Of a stretch of DNA of 64,000 nucleotides, positions 11,465 through 24,130 are shown one piece after another. The first letter of the stretch is position 1; each line of letters starts with the position of its first letter. The stretch spans positions 3,226,501-3,290,500 of the forward strand of contig OZ005617.1 in the NCBI GenBank assembly GCA_963930655.1. Direction: 5' to 3'. The translations under genes were made by a program, and so were the position numbers. This DNA is from Myrica gale (Eukaryota > Streptophyta > Magnoliopsida > Fagales > Myricaceae). The notes beneath the pieces were generated by a model. That model did no database searches. It was not told where the DNA came from and saw only the letters and a program-made list of their open reading frames with translations.

Positions 11465-13860
11465 ATCTGAATGGTCAAAAAAGATGAAATTTTCAAAGTA
11501 CATTCTAGAAGGCCTGAGACAGTATCCGCAGAGTAATAGTGATGGAGAGATTCGAATTGGCCAACTGATCCTTTTCTACTTTCATATTATTTCGAGTTTT
11601 CGACCAAATATTTCGTTTTTTGAAAGATTTGAACCGTCAGAACATTAAGCGCTTCGTCGGGAAGTACTTTCATAAAAAAAAAATTATACAAGATGCCAAC
11701 AACCTCAAAATATTAGAAAGAGGGTAGAATGTTGTCTAATTGAAAAACCCAAAAGAAGAAAAATCCGAGGAAGCTTGGCCAAGGGAAACTGCAAGGATCA
11801 TTTTATTGGAAAACTGATGTAGTTTAGCGTGGTTTTCTGAAACCTGGAGTATTTTCTAAAGAAAGATGCCATGCGTATTGTTCTTTTACTCTCCCTTTTC
11901 GTTCTCAAAAGCAGGACTAATCGGCCTGGTAACTCCAAGCAAAGCCGAGCAATTATTGTTCGGCGTAAAGGGCATTGTTTAACTCAATCCAAAGGTAATT
12001 GCCCGTGGCAAAAGGGGCCACCTACCCTCTCACAAAAGGCCTTAAAAAGAAGGGAAAAGACGGGTGTGTGGCTTTTCCTTTACCTATGTTGGGGAATGTG
12101 TGGCTTTTCAAGTAGCGTTGAATATGGACTACCAACCAATATGATCTTTGTGATTTAGGCAAAATTCCTCAAGCCTGTCTTTTCTTTTCCTTTTTTTTCA
12201 AAGTTTAATTAAATTTTCCTTTCACATGGATGGACCTAGAAGCGAAGCTTTTTGTCCCTTTGTAAATCATGCTCGTTGTCTCCATTCCCTCAAAAAAAAA
12301 GTAATTCAGTTCAAAAGAATCTCTTTCAATTTATTAGTTTTTAAGTGGCAATCACAATCTTTATGAGTCATTTCGAACCCTAAGCTCCACCAAAATCTTT
12401 TGCATATGAGGATACGTACCTGACCAGACATTTGTCCAATGGCAAACAAGAAGATCCTCGAGATGGGGTCCAACGAAGGCCCTCTGGATACCATGGGGAT
12501 GTTCGGTTGTGTTATTTTCTGAGAATTTTTTGTATTTTGAAATTTTTTAGGTAATGTTAACTTTATTAGTATGCATGTTGTAGTTATTTTTATGTAGTGT
12601 TAAAAATGATATTTAATTGTAGAATTTTCTGTATGGTGAGAAATTCAACCGCCTCCATGTCTCTGGGTTTTCTTTCCTCAAAATGATGTAACTTGCAAAA
12701 GCTTCTAAGGTGGGTGCGGAAATGGGGGAACACATAATTGCCTCAGCTCCATTGTCAAAGCAATAATGATCCTAATGAAATAGAGACAAGAAAACAATAG
12801 AAAAAAGGGTACCCACTAAGTAGCTGCAAAACCTCACAGAGGGGTTGATTTTGGGCTACAATTCTCACGTCAATATCCTGTCCCATTTCCCCTGGCCCCT
12901 TCTTATAAGCAAGACCTCGTGCTTCACCTTTAAAACCCGAATTCCATCTCCCTACTTGGAAGTCAGAACACTGAAAAAAATATAGAAAAGATGTTTAGAA
13001 TACACATTGGCAGTAGAATCTCATCCTGAATTCAAGATTTTCAGCTTCCAATGTTTCTTTTGCCGTGTGTGAGAAGTTGCCAGATTCCTCACCTGTACCT
13101 TCCTACCTACTTTCTCTAGACTTCAGAATAGTCGAAGTAACCAATAATTCTCGAAGCTCCTACTCCCACAGCTTCGGCCTTCGTGTGGTGTCCAGACAAG
13201 AGAGCGATGGCTTTCTAATTTTGATTAAAATAAGGGAAATCTTCATCTTGCACCAATGAACTATGGATTTAATGTTATTATGGGTTATGAACTATTAAGC
13301 ATTATATTAAATCTTTAAAATTATCAAAATTCATCAATGTGCGCCTTCAAATAAAATCTGATCATCAAAATTGTACCATATAGCTCATTTATAATACATG
13401 ACATAATTTTAATAATTAATTTTTATTAAAAGAGGCGAGAATGACTAATTTGTAATTTTGTTTACTTGAACTAAATTGCAACATTCGTACAGCAGAGATA
13501 TCGTGTGTACATTTATGCCTTTGAAATAATTAGGTGCTCAAATTGTCTCAGCCGCCAATGCTCTAAGCTGTGTATCAGTCTACTATAGAAAAGTCCCACA
13601 TGGATACAAGTCCATTATTCCCCTCATTTTCGTTTGGAGTGTGCCAAACTTTTGACAAACTATCGTGATACAATCAAATCAATTTGCACTCCCAAGTTTT
13701 TTTTTTTTAAAGTGAATTCCAAGTTCTTGGGTCTCTATTTCTCAAATATACTTTTTGTGGCCAATAACTTACTGCCCTCAATACAAACGACAACTACGGA
13801 ATTCGGATTTTAGAAAAACTGAGTCCTAATCATCTCCTAAACTCATTGAGAGCCTCAACC
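11465..13860. other. Intergenic, no gene recognised
   Basis: No ORF here shows a known domain, and no splice-linked exons were found. A GGGGATGTTCGG motif near 12494 resembles MITE ends but no partner end was located. Confidence 0.45.
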
Positions 13861-13941
13861 AGTCTCTCGAATAATTTTTTTTTGATAAGTAAGCCAATCT
13901 CATTAGAAAAGGAATACAGTACAAAGACTATACCGCATACA

Positions 13942-16900
13942 CTATTCTAAACAAGCCAGAAAAGAAACAAAATCAGCAAAATCAAGAAAGGGGAGACCAA
14001 GCATCGAGTTCCCCCAAGAGAACAACAAAGAAAGAAAGACACCCTGCAACCTATCCAAGGACAAGGAACAATCCTCAAAACATCTACTGTTGCGCTCACG
14101 CCAAAGACACCACCAGATACAATGTGGGATCATTCTCCAAATAGCTTGGGCTATGGGATTTCTTAGGCTTCTCTTCCAACATGCGACCAAAGCCCACAAG
14201 CATAGGGACAATGCAACAGAACATGATTAATTGACTCCCCACTACTTCGGCATAAGTAGCACCAATCGGCAATAATGAAGCCTCTTCGACGAAGGTTATC
14301 AGTAGTTAGACACCTGGCAAGAGATGCCTCCCACACAAAGAAAGAAACCCTCATAGGGCACAAAGAACGCCAAACATCCTTCCACGGGAAAGAGGGAGCA
14401 GCCCCTCCTCTGAAAGCAGCATACATCGAACTAACAGAAAACTTTCCATCCTTCGAGCCCATCCACTCGAGCACATCCTCCCCCCCGCGACTTATGGTGA
14501 CCCCGTACACTAAGGCGAAAAAAGCATCGAAATCCTCTAACTCCCAGTCATTAGCAGCTCTAGTGAACGGAACATTCCAAGTCACAACACCACCATCCTC
14601 TACCAGACAATCCGCCACCATAGCTTCCTTACAACGAGATACGGAAAAAACAGTAGGGAAAGTGAGACTCAAGGGCTGCTCACCACACCATACATCATGC
14701 CAAAAGCGAATATTAGCACCACTCCCCACCTTAAACCGAATGTGCTTACTAAAGGCACCCCACCCTTTGCTAATGAACCTCCACAAGCTAACCCCATAAG
14801 GGCCACGACCGAGAGAAGTATGCCAACCGCCAATCATGCACCCATATTTTGCAGTAATAACCCTCCTCCACAAACTATCCCTTTCCATGGCAAACCTCCA
14901 TAACCATTTGCTTATTAACGTCGTATTAAACTTCCTAATATTGCGAATGCCCAACCCTCCATCATACAGCGGAGAACACACCGTATTCCACTTCACAAGG
15001 TGGAGCTTATGGGCGTCCCCATCACTTCCCCAAAGGAAGTCCCGTTGAATTTTCTTCATCCTACTTGCAACAGCCGCCGGAATAGGGAACAAAGAAAGGA
15101 AATATGAAGGTAAGCTCGAGAGAGTAGATTTGATAAGAGTTAACCTACCGCCCTTGGAAAGGTACATACGCTTCCATCCCGCCAAACGACGATCCATCCT
15201 CTCAATGATCCCATCCCAAATGTGAGTGTTTTTGAAAGAAGCACCCAAGGGGAGGCCAAGATACTTAATAGGCAAAGAGGAGACACCACACCCTAAGATA
15301 TCCGCCAACTCCTGGACATTCTCCACCTTACCAATAGGGATGACCTCGGACTTAGAGAGATTAGTCTTTAAGCCCGAAACCGCCTCGAAACATAGTAGAA
15401 GACATCTGAGATTCCGAAACTGCTCATCATCCACCCCACACATCACTAACGTATCATCAGCAAAAAGAAGATGTGAAATAGCAACACCATCATTCGGCAC
15501 CCCTCCAACTCTAAAACCTCGTATCCCCCCATGCACCACAACCGCCTCCATCATATGACTAAAAGCCTCAATCACAATGGCGAACAACAACGGAGAAAGG
15601 GGATCTCCTTGGCGCAAGCCGCGGGAGCTACTGAAGAACCCGTTAGGAGACCCATTAATGAGAACCGAAAACTTAACCGTCGAAATGCAGTAGAAAATCC
15701 ACTTACACCATCTCTCACCAAACCCACATCGCCGCAGAAGGTACATTAGGAAATTCCAATTCACATGATCATAGGCCTTCTGTACATCCAGCTTGCAAAG
15801 CATACCTGGTTCGCCCGACCGCAACCTAGAGTCAATGCATTCATTGGCCACAAGCACAGAGTCCAGAATTTGTCTTCCCTTCACAAAAGCATTTTGAGAA
15901 GTAGATATAATCTTATCAAGAACAATCTTCAATTTGTTGGCTAAAACCTTAGCTAAAATTTTATACACACCACCCACAAGGCTGATAGGCCTAAAATCCT
16001 TAAGATCAACCGCGCCCGGTTTCTTAGGTATCAGGACAATAAAGGAATTGTTCAAGCTTCTAACAAACTTTCCCTCGGTAGCGAAAGCATAAAACACCAA
16101 CAACACATCCCTTTTCACCACATCCCAGCAAGATTTGAAAAAGGCTAAAGAGAAACCATCCGGGCCCGGCGCCTTATCCTCATTCATGCTATGCACCACA
16201 CTTGTCACCTCCTCCTCCTCAAATTGTCTTTCCATGCGCTCAGCATCCTCCTCCAGAATACTACCGAACTCCAACCCGTCCAACAACGGGCGCCAACCAA
16301 AAGGCTCCTTATACAAAGAAGCATAATAATCAACAATCGCTCCTGAAATCACAGACGGATCCTCCACCATCTCCCCCGCTAACTCCAAGCTGGAGATGGA
16401 GTTATTTCTCCGATTAGAGTTAGCTACTTTGTGGAAGAACTTGGTACAACGATCCCCTTCCTTGAGCCACAACGCTCTAGATTTCTGTCTCCAACTCATT
16501 TCCTCCAACTCGATTAGACGGTCAAGCTCCCTGGATACAGACAGCTTCCTCTCCTTACCCTCCGCATCCAACATGCCCCTCTCATCCAACTCATCAAGAG
16601 AGGATAACTCCTGCAGAAACGAAGTTTTACGAACAGAGAGATCTCTGAAGACATCCCTATTCCACGTTTTAATATCCTTCTTCAAAGCCTTCAACTTCGA
16701 GTCTAACACAAAGCTAGCAGAACCGCTGTAGACATAACCCTGCCACCACTCCCTAACCATCTCTGCAAACCCTTCCACCTTGAGCCACATATTCTCAAAG
16801 CGAAAAGGTTTCATAGAATCCCCCCATCGCCCGCCCTCCAACAATAAAGGAAAGTGATCCGAATACAACCGGGGTAACTTCCGCTGGATAAGCTTCGGGT

Positions 16901-17534
16901 ACATAGAATCCCAACTGGAACTAATCAAAAAGCGGTCAATTCTAGACCACACATGATGATCTCTACCATTAGACCAAGTATATAACCCACCCGCCAGCGC
17001 AAGATCCACCAAACCGCACTCGGAGATGAAATTGGAGAAGGCATTCATAGCACTCCTGCGCCCCCCACTCCCAGACCGTTCTCTAGGAAAGCGAGTAACA
17101 TTAAAATCTCCTCCAATACACCAAGGAAAACTCCACAACGAAAAGATGCCCGCCAACTCATCCCATAATAGCTGCCTACAACTATCATCGTTCGGACCAT
17201 AAACACCAGAGAACACCCACACAACACCATCGTCAACATTCCTGAACAACACCGAGATAGAGAAGGAGCCAATACACAAGTCCTCCATCTCCATAACCCG
17301 AGAATCCCAGAGAATCAAAATACCACCCGAGGCACCTACAGCCTCCAAGTTACACCACTTAACATGAGGTCCACCCCACACCCGCTTCACCAAGGCCCTC
17401 GACACAAACGACACTTTAGTCTCCTGGAGACACACAAGATCTGTCTTCCACCCTCGTAACAAATTCCCCACTCCCTTATATTTCATAACGCTATTGAGCC
17501 CCCTAACATTCCAACTGACAATCTTAGGCTTCAT
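13942..17534 (-). pseudogene. LINE ORF2: endonuclease - reverse transcriptase - zf-RVT
   Basis: The long frame runs from the ATG at 17534 to 14163 (1123 codons) and continues in another frame from about 14211 to 13942, so one frameshift lies near 14200. Domains in order: an APE-type endonuclease (about 1-230) with SWNVRGLN, LQETK, GGDFNVT and YSDHFPLLL; reverse transcriptase (about 490-745) with FRPISLVGGVYKILAK, QKAYDHVNWNFL, GLRQGDPLSPLLFAI and the catalytic FADD near residue 690; and a C-terminal zf-RVT region with Cys/His spacing CYLC...HVLLHC. The shifted tail carries the conserved CIWWCLWRERNSRCFED. The enzyme would nick target DNA and copy the element RNA there. Core catalytic residues are intact; only the extreme C-terminus is displaced. 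Confidence 0.93.
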
Positions 17535-19355
17535 AATACAATAGCTAAGGCCCTCCCCGACTTCATGTTCCTTCGAGAAGTAGAAGCATCATAATTCACC
17601 GAAGACACTAAGGCCTTCATTTCCCTCACCAATTTACCTCCCGACCGCCTCACTGATTTCCCACAAGGTTGTTCCCTCTCTTTCTCTAAAGCTGCAAACA
17701 GATTCAACAACTCAGTCCCATGCCCCTCACAGGAAACACCCACTAGGTGCCTGAAAGACTCAACCTTATCCAGAACCCAACTAGAAGGTGTCTGATGAGG
17801 TAGAAGCATCCGCAGAGGCTTAGCAGACATCTCAGATCCTCCAGTTTCAGTAGCAGCCAATTCCCCACCCTGTCTGTTGAAATAGACATCTCCCATCGGA
17901 ATAGCCACTGCATCTACATCCTGAACTAACTGCACCAGATCAGCACCATTAAGTTCCTCCACCTCCGAAGCCACAAAAGTGCCTACTTCAACGATTTCCC
18001 CCTCCTCCACAACCTTAGGCATCACCGGATCTCCCATCTCAACCACCTCTCCCGCAACACCCAAATCTAGAGATGGAGAATGTACCTGTACAGATCTCGT
18101 CCCGAAAGATCCCGTTGACCCCTTTCCCGTCGCAGCCATCATCTCCGGCGGCAGTCCCGACGCCGATATATCCAACCCCCAGCCGTCAGGAGCCCCCAAG
18201 CATTTCGTCGGCGTCGTATGTCCCACGCCGGCGACAGAAATCACCGATCTACACACCGGGGGCTTCGGGTCAGCTCCAGACATGCCGGTCGCTACTGGGC
18301 TAGCTGCCGAAAGGCTTAGCGCCAAGCATGTCGTCGGCGTCGTTTATCCCACGCCGGCGACAGAAATCTCCGATCTACTTGCCGAAGGACTTCGGGTCGG
18401 CTCCAGACATGCCGGTCGCAACTGGGTTGAAGGCTCCAACCCGTCGGACCCATGAAGCTGCCCTTCAGCTCGATCCATCTCAAAACACCCCAGGCCCACA
18501 CCCGATCCCTCCTTGTTGGACTCTCCCCGAAAATCATAACCAATTTGGGCTTCCTTAACAGCAGCACCGTGGGCCTCCGAGGTTTGTTGTGCCTCCAGCT
18601 TATAGCCACACACCACACACTTGAGAATGTTAAAAGGCCCAGACTTGGGTAAAGTCCCTTTCTGATATTTGACCCGCCCAATAACCCAGTCCAGCTCAGC
18701 TTTAATCTTCATTAATTGTTGCCACAATTCTGTGTCAGTAGCAGCCACCGACGCAGACTGCCCCTCCAAAACATCATGGGAAATCACGAGTTCTTTCTCG
18801 AGCAGTGTGTGAGACACCAAATCAGATTGTTTTAGCATGCTACATACGTCAACCGGAATACTACGACGCTCCCCCTTCCCCTCCACTGTCTTCTCCGGCA
18901 AGCCATACTCAGCCATATCTGCAAATGATAAACCTTCCCTGACTGGTACACCGCCAGACCCCCTTCTCCTACGTTTGAGCTCGCCTATGGCTGAAATAAT
19001 CTCTTCGCATGTCGCAGCAAAAGACTGCCACCCAACTCTGGAGCGGAACCATCACAGCCCCGCGCCTACGCCTCTCCCCATATTCAGCGAGAGCAATATA
19101 TCTACCGCTCTTATTCGAACGAGACTGGGCTAAAAAAGCACGAGGATACTCATTGAACTTCTCTGAAAAATCATCAGGGACGACTGACTTCACCATCTTT
19201 TCAAACAAGTTCGCCAGCCAAATCACCCCATATCTACCAAAGCGAATGACACTTTGAGCTTTCCGATTCTGTTCAGTTAATGTGATTAGCCCAAAGGCAC
19301 TCACAGAGAACTGAAACGACTTTGCTTCGATCACCACGCTACGATAAAACGCCAT
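17531..19355 (-). pseudogene. LINE ORF1, nucleic-acid-binding type, disrupted
   Basis: The N-terminal piece (19355-18969) begins MAFYRSVVIEAKSFQFSV and resembles the DUF4283-like RNA-binding part of plant L1 ORF1. The rest (18916-17531) is in another frame, so a frameshift lies near 18950. That second part is continuous except for a stop at 18344-18346, inside a tandem duplication. The C-terminal part is rich in G, V, E and P with no zinc knuckle seen. Its stop codon overlaps the ORF2 start codon (ATGA at 17531-17534). Confidence 0.75.
18197..18448. repeat. In-frame 126-bp tandem duplication inside LINE ORF1
   Basis: Two GC-rich copies, 18197-18322 and 18323-18448, each encode (minus strand) the repeat with SVISVAGVGHTTPTKC or SEISVAGVG-stop-TTPT. 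The period is 42 codons. The copy at 18323-18448 changed CAT (His) to TAA, making the only stop in this half of ORF1. Confidence 0.8.
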
Positions 19356-19371
19356 AGTCTCTCGAATAATT

Positions 19372-20244
19372 CCAGCACCTAATGTTCTCTATAATCTTTT
19401 GCTCATAAGAAGACTGTTCTAAAATCGAATGCAGGCAGTTATACAGAAGATCTGCAGTCTAGAGATTGGTATAAGGCAGAATGCAACCACTTACCAAACA
19501 GGGGTTGGTCTAAAGGCCCTGTCTTAGCTGGATTCCTCGTCATAAAAAAAAGGACTACGCTTAAAAGACAAATTCGAATAGTTTTTCCTTTTTGAACATT
19601 TTACCTTGATTAAGAATCGTTAGGAGTAGTTTCAACTCTTTGGCCCAACCTTGTTCTTTTTGAAAGGATGGAATCCAAATACCACCTTAGCTACGATTAT
19701 TTGGGTATAAAGAGAAGGGGGGGGGGGGATACCATTTTCTAGGTCAGGTTCGTGCCACAGTTCATAACGTTGAAATAAAACTATAAAAAACCAGGAGAAA
19801 TACACAGAAACACAGCCAAATTGCGCTGGAAACCAAAACTGAATAGCTCATATGAAAATTAAGCATAAGAGTATGGTACTTCTTAAAGCCAGTAAGCCAG
19901 AAAGATTTCCAAAACCCATCACTGACAATATGAATATGTAGACCAATAACTTATAATCATGAAGGTTCCACGAAATTGTTTTTCGGTATTGTCCGTTTAA
20001 GAATCATTTACCTTGTTAATATCGCTATAAGTACAGACTTCAAGAATCAAATCGATCACACTGTAAACCCTGCTTGATTCATACTCCTTGCCAACCTTCC
20101 TTTTTTTTTGTAAGCTCCTTTCCAACCTTCCGAAATGGGATGCAGGGACCAAACGTAGATGTAAATGGCCAATACTAAGATCCATATACAACCAAGGAGT
20201 TTAAAAGTCACTTCTCATTGAACTGTATAGCATTCAACATGGCA
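19372..20244. other. Intergenic / 3' flank of GMP synthase
   Basis: Probable 3' UTR of the minus-strand GMP synthase plus spacer, with a poly-G run at about 19717-19728. Nothing else is recognised. Confidence 0.4.
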
Positions 20245-23200
20245 TCATTCCCACTCAATTGTTGACGGAGGCTTTGACGTAATGTCTTGGACGATTCGGT
20301 TTACCCCACGAACACTGTTGCAGATCTTTCGTGCCACATCATCAAGGAACTTGTGCTCAAAATAGTACCTGAAATCTCACAAATTCAAAGGGAGAACAAA
20401 GAAGACATATCAGAACATTCAAAATAACAATGATGAATGAACTTCCATTAATTTTTGGAAGGCAAAAGTAAATACCTAATTTAAAGTGTAAAAGTTGCGC
20501 TTAGAAACGGAGGATGTATGGAGGCCAACAAAAAAAGCACTTAAATGTCCGTTACCATGGGTCAAGGATACAACTCCACAACAATGGAGAAAGAAAGGTA
20601 AGATAGCAGTGGGAAGAGAAATAGGCTAATTAAATGAGGCAACAGATCTAATATCCTGTTCCTCACTCCAGAATAATTCCACTCTTCATTCTTAATGCAT
20701 AAGAGGCTTGAACTGTTTGGGTGCTTGCTTGCAGGATTTGACATCTTTTTGCACATCTCACTCGCAGCAATTACCAGTCTCATGGCACCAGGTGAAACAA
20801 GACATAAATGCCAGACCTCACTTCATATTACAGGTGCACATTTGAGAAGTATATGTCAAGGATATATGGCTGATACACATAGGTGGATATCTACCTACAC
20901 TAACAATCAAAGCTGCCTCAAATCCCAGTTCAAATTCTTTAAATTCTCCAGGAAATTCCATGCTAAGGTTCAAAAAAATTACCAAAAGCTGAGGAGAAAA
21001 TATCACCTACAGTTATGAGACCTATATAAAGGCAAAAAGAGAAGGTGAAAATCTCAGGTTCTTGAGATAAATGGTGACACTTTTGCGCGCTATAAGCTCT
21101 TCCATAATTTATAAACCTCTGGTGTAATTCCGATGCACATGCATAATCAACTGGTAGTAGCTATAATTCCTAGAATATTAACAAGGACATATTTTACAGA
21201 AAAGGTTGCCCGAACGTCAATAAACTGCATAGCAGCACACATATAAAGAAGAAATTAGAGAAAGACTCACCAATCTGCTGTCATTCCATCTTGACTTGTA
21301 ACAGCTCTAAGAGCAACAACATGAGAATGGGTCCTTTGATCACCTTGGACTCCAACTGATCTTACTGGTAAAAACACAGCAAAAGCTTGCCATATGGAAT
21401 CATAAAGCCCAGCATCCTTGATTGACTGAATGAAAATCTCATCAACCTGGAAACAGTCTCATAAGCGATAAACATTACAAGGTGAAGAGAAGAAAGCCAA
21501 TGAGTCCACCTATGGATGAACACAGTATACCTGGCGGAGGATATCTAAGGCATTGCCTTCAGTTACATCACCCAACACTCGTACTGCAAGACCAGGCCCA
21601 GGGAATGGATGGCGTTTCAAAAATGGCTCAGGAACATCCAAAATTCTTCCTAGTTGACGGACCTGTATACATGAAAGGTAACAACCAAATAGCATCAGTA
21701 CGCGAAGCCATTATACATACGAAAAAATTTATGCCAATAGGAAGGCTGAAATGGACACCTCATCCTTAAATAGAAGTTTAAGTGGCTCAATGAGCTTTAG
21801 TTTCATGTCCTTAGGAAGCCCCCCAACATTGTGATGGCTCTTGATCGTATGGGAGTGGGTTCTTCCAGATCCAGGAGGTGGGCAAGACTCAATCACATCT
21901 GGATACAGAGTTCCCTGGACCAAGTAAACCGGCTTCTTTCCCACTTTGTGCTCCAACTCTTGGGCAAAGTCATCAAATATGGAAATAAATTCCTTCCCAA
22001 TAATTTTCCTTTTCATTTCAGGATCTACCACACCTTTTAACTTGCTAAGAAATCGATCAGTTGCATCCACACACGTAACAGGTAAATGAAGATCCTTCTC
22101 AAAGGTTTCCATCACTCTTTCTCTCTCCTTATACCTACAGGAAACACAAATCATCACGAGGAAGACTCCGAGAGATATATTAAGTAACTCTTGAGCATAA
22201 ACAAATGCCTTCCAAGCATTCACATTCTTTGTTACTATATAAATGTTCTCCCAAATTAAGTATGGCACTCTCACCTCAATAGACCATTGTCAACAAAAAT
22301 ACAATGAAGCCTATCTCCTATTGCCTTATGCACAAGAGTAGCAGCAACTGTGGAATCCACACCACCCGATAAGGCACAAATCACATGATCTTCAGTCCCT
22401 GCCGTGCTTTTGATCACTTTTATTTCTTCATCCATAACATTTTCCATTTTCCATCCAGCAGCGACTCCACAAACCTCAAACAGAAAGTATCGCAGTGTTT
22501 CCATTCCTTCAGGCGAATGTGTCACCTACATGAGAACTTATTCAACTGAGTAATGCAGCTCATCAGTAGCAACTGTGATTTAAGTCTTAAGAGAGGAAGG
22601 GCACAAAATCAATTTCAAATAGATCAGTGATTACATTCATTTACTTCTTCATCAAGTTTTAATTGATTGATAAGAAGGCAGAAAAGTGAGGAAAAATTCT
22701 CATTGCTGACGTTCAGCAAGCTTCTCATAGCAAATAATCACGCTAGCCAATTAAAATTACACTGGTACAAGTCTTTCACTCCTAAATTCAAGCATGATCA
22801 TAATCCAAAATCCAAACTCTATTCTGCCACATTAAACCATTGCCAGCCCAAGAAAACTATGACCACAATTTCGCGTAACACCTAAAAAAAATAGAACTTA
22901 AACTTCGAAATCTTATCCTTTACAAACAAAGCACACCAAAACCAAATTTCGAAACTACTTTTATGCCGAAACATAAACAGAACATAAAAATCCAATTTCC
23001 ATTCTACTACAAGAGCTTCAAAGCAAAACGAATTACCTCCGGGTGATACTGGAGACCGTAAAACCTCTTATCCCGATTTTCGATGGCGGCCACTGCACCC
23101 TGCTGGCTCCGTGCCACGACCTCAAACCCATCGGGCAGGCGCGCCACCTCATCCCCGTGGCTCATCCACACGACCTGCCTATCTCCGACCCGCTTCGACC

Positions 23201-23594
23201 CGAAAAGACCCTGAGCCGAAGCCCGCTCCACGTGGATTTCCATCTTCCCGTACTCCTGCTTTTCTCCTACCTGGACCTCGCCTCCGAGCCTCTGGACGAT
23301 GAGCTGGAGGCCGTAGCAGATACCCAAAACAACAACACTGTTAGACTGGGCCCACTCGGTGAATCCAGCGGGGAAGGAAGGGGAGTCGGGGGTGTGGACC
23401 GAGTGGGGGCCCCCGGAGAGTATGACGACCCGCGGGTTGAGTTCTGTGATGGCAGAGAGAGGAGAGGTCCCGGAGATGCAGAGGGAGAAGACGGAGAGGG
23501 AGCGGATTCGGCGGGTGATGAGATGGGTGTACTGGGAACCGAAGTCCAGGATCAGGACAAGGTCAGATTTCACAGCCTTTGGGTCCATGGCCAT
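20245..23594 (-). CDS. GMPS: GMP synthase (glutamine-hydrolysing)
   Basis: The enzyme converts XMP to GMP using ATP and glutamine, the last step of de novo guanylate synthesis; it is a probably cytosolic two-domain enzyme. Predicted exons in gene order: 23594-23037, 22525-22275, 22134-21759, 21662-21531, 21446-21271, 20368-20245. They join in frame to 538 residues, near the ~534 of the Arabidopsis protein. The class I glutamine amidotransferase domain (about 10-200) has [12 protein letters not shown], the nucleophile Cys93 in GICYGLQL, and His184/Glu186 in YHPE. The ATP pyrophosphatase domain has the P-loop SGGVDST from residue 239. The C-terminal dimerisation region has [36 protein letters not shown], and the end STIEWE. 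No stop or shift. The start gives the family N-terminus [18 protein letters not shown]. Exon 1 is clearly GC-richer than the flanks. Confidence 0.96.
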
Positions 23595-24130
23595 GTTTTC
23601 TTGGTAGTGGCTATGGCTGCTAGTGCTAGGGTTTAAGCCAAGAAGGCAAAAGGTGGAATATTTGTTTAAAAAGTTTCTCTTATAGGGTTTTGGGGGTGCT
23701 TGGCGGGAAGTGGAGCTATAAAACAGTGGTCGTTATAACGCTGTCAATTTCTGCTCAGAATAAATACGATTCTTTTTTCTGTGTCATCAATTTATGGAGA
23801 TTCGTTCAAATAAGAGGAAAAATAATAATTTGAGATTATTTCAATTTTGACCCTTTTACCGTGTGTATTCCATTAAAAATCTAAATCTCACTCAGTAAGC
23901 TCATACGGTGAAGCTGAAGATACTTTTACGGGAATGGGAATCTTGTGTTTTTCCGGCGAATTTGACTATCCAATTCAACAAATTGGAGAGGATATCTCAA
24001 TATATTATATCGTTGAATTTGGAGATGAAATAGAAGCATTCCACATGCTCATTGTCCTGGCGAAAAGGCATGAAGAAAACCAAAAGCCTTCCACGAAAAT
24101 GAACACTCCCAAACTTCAAACATGATGTCA
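23595..24130. promoter_or_regulatory. Upstream region of GMP synthase
   Basis: Spacer between the GMP synthase start and the neprosin remnant. The immediate upstream sequence is a probable 5' UTR. No distinct motif can be assigned with confidence. Confidence 0.35.

Larger units (their letters stand above)
13877..19355 (-). mobile_element. L1-type LINE retrotransposon, 5.48 kb, with 16-bp TSDs
   Basis: Perfect 16-bp direct repeats AGTCTCTCGAATAATT lie at 13861-13876 and 19356-19371. The 3' end (plus-strand left) finishes TACTTATC plus a short poly-A, typical of plant LINEs. The element carries ORF1 and ORF2 on the minus strand. The 5' junction falls exactly at the first ATG of ORF1, so the 5' UTR, and perhaps the start of ORF1, was lost by the usual 5' truncation of target-primed reverse transcription. 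Damage is limited: about one frameshift and one stop in ORF1, and one frameshift near the end of ORF2. The TSDs are still identical, so the insertion is moderately young and not autonomous. Confidence 0.93.

Noticed and set aside
14275..16731. Several plus-strand ORFs opposite the LINE
   Set aside because: They are antisense shadows of ORF2; their translations are low-complexity S/P/T-rich and match no family, while the minus strand reads as reverse transcriptase.
17979..18455. 158-codon plus-strand ORF with repeated GVV-PTPATEI text
   Set aside because: It is the complementary strand of the ORF1 tandem duplication; the repeat is explained by the LINE.
23043..23636. 197-codon plus-strand ORF over GMP synthase exon 1
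   Set aside because: Antisense shadow created by the GC-rich exon; the minus strand carries the amidotransferase motifs.
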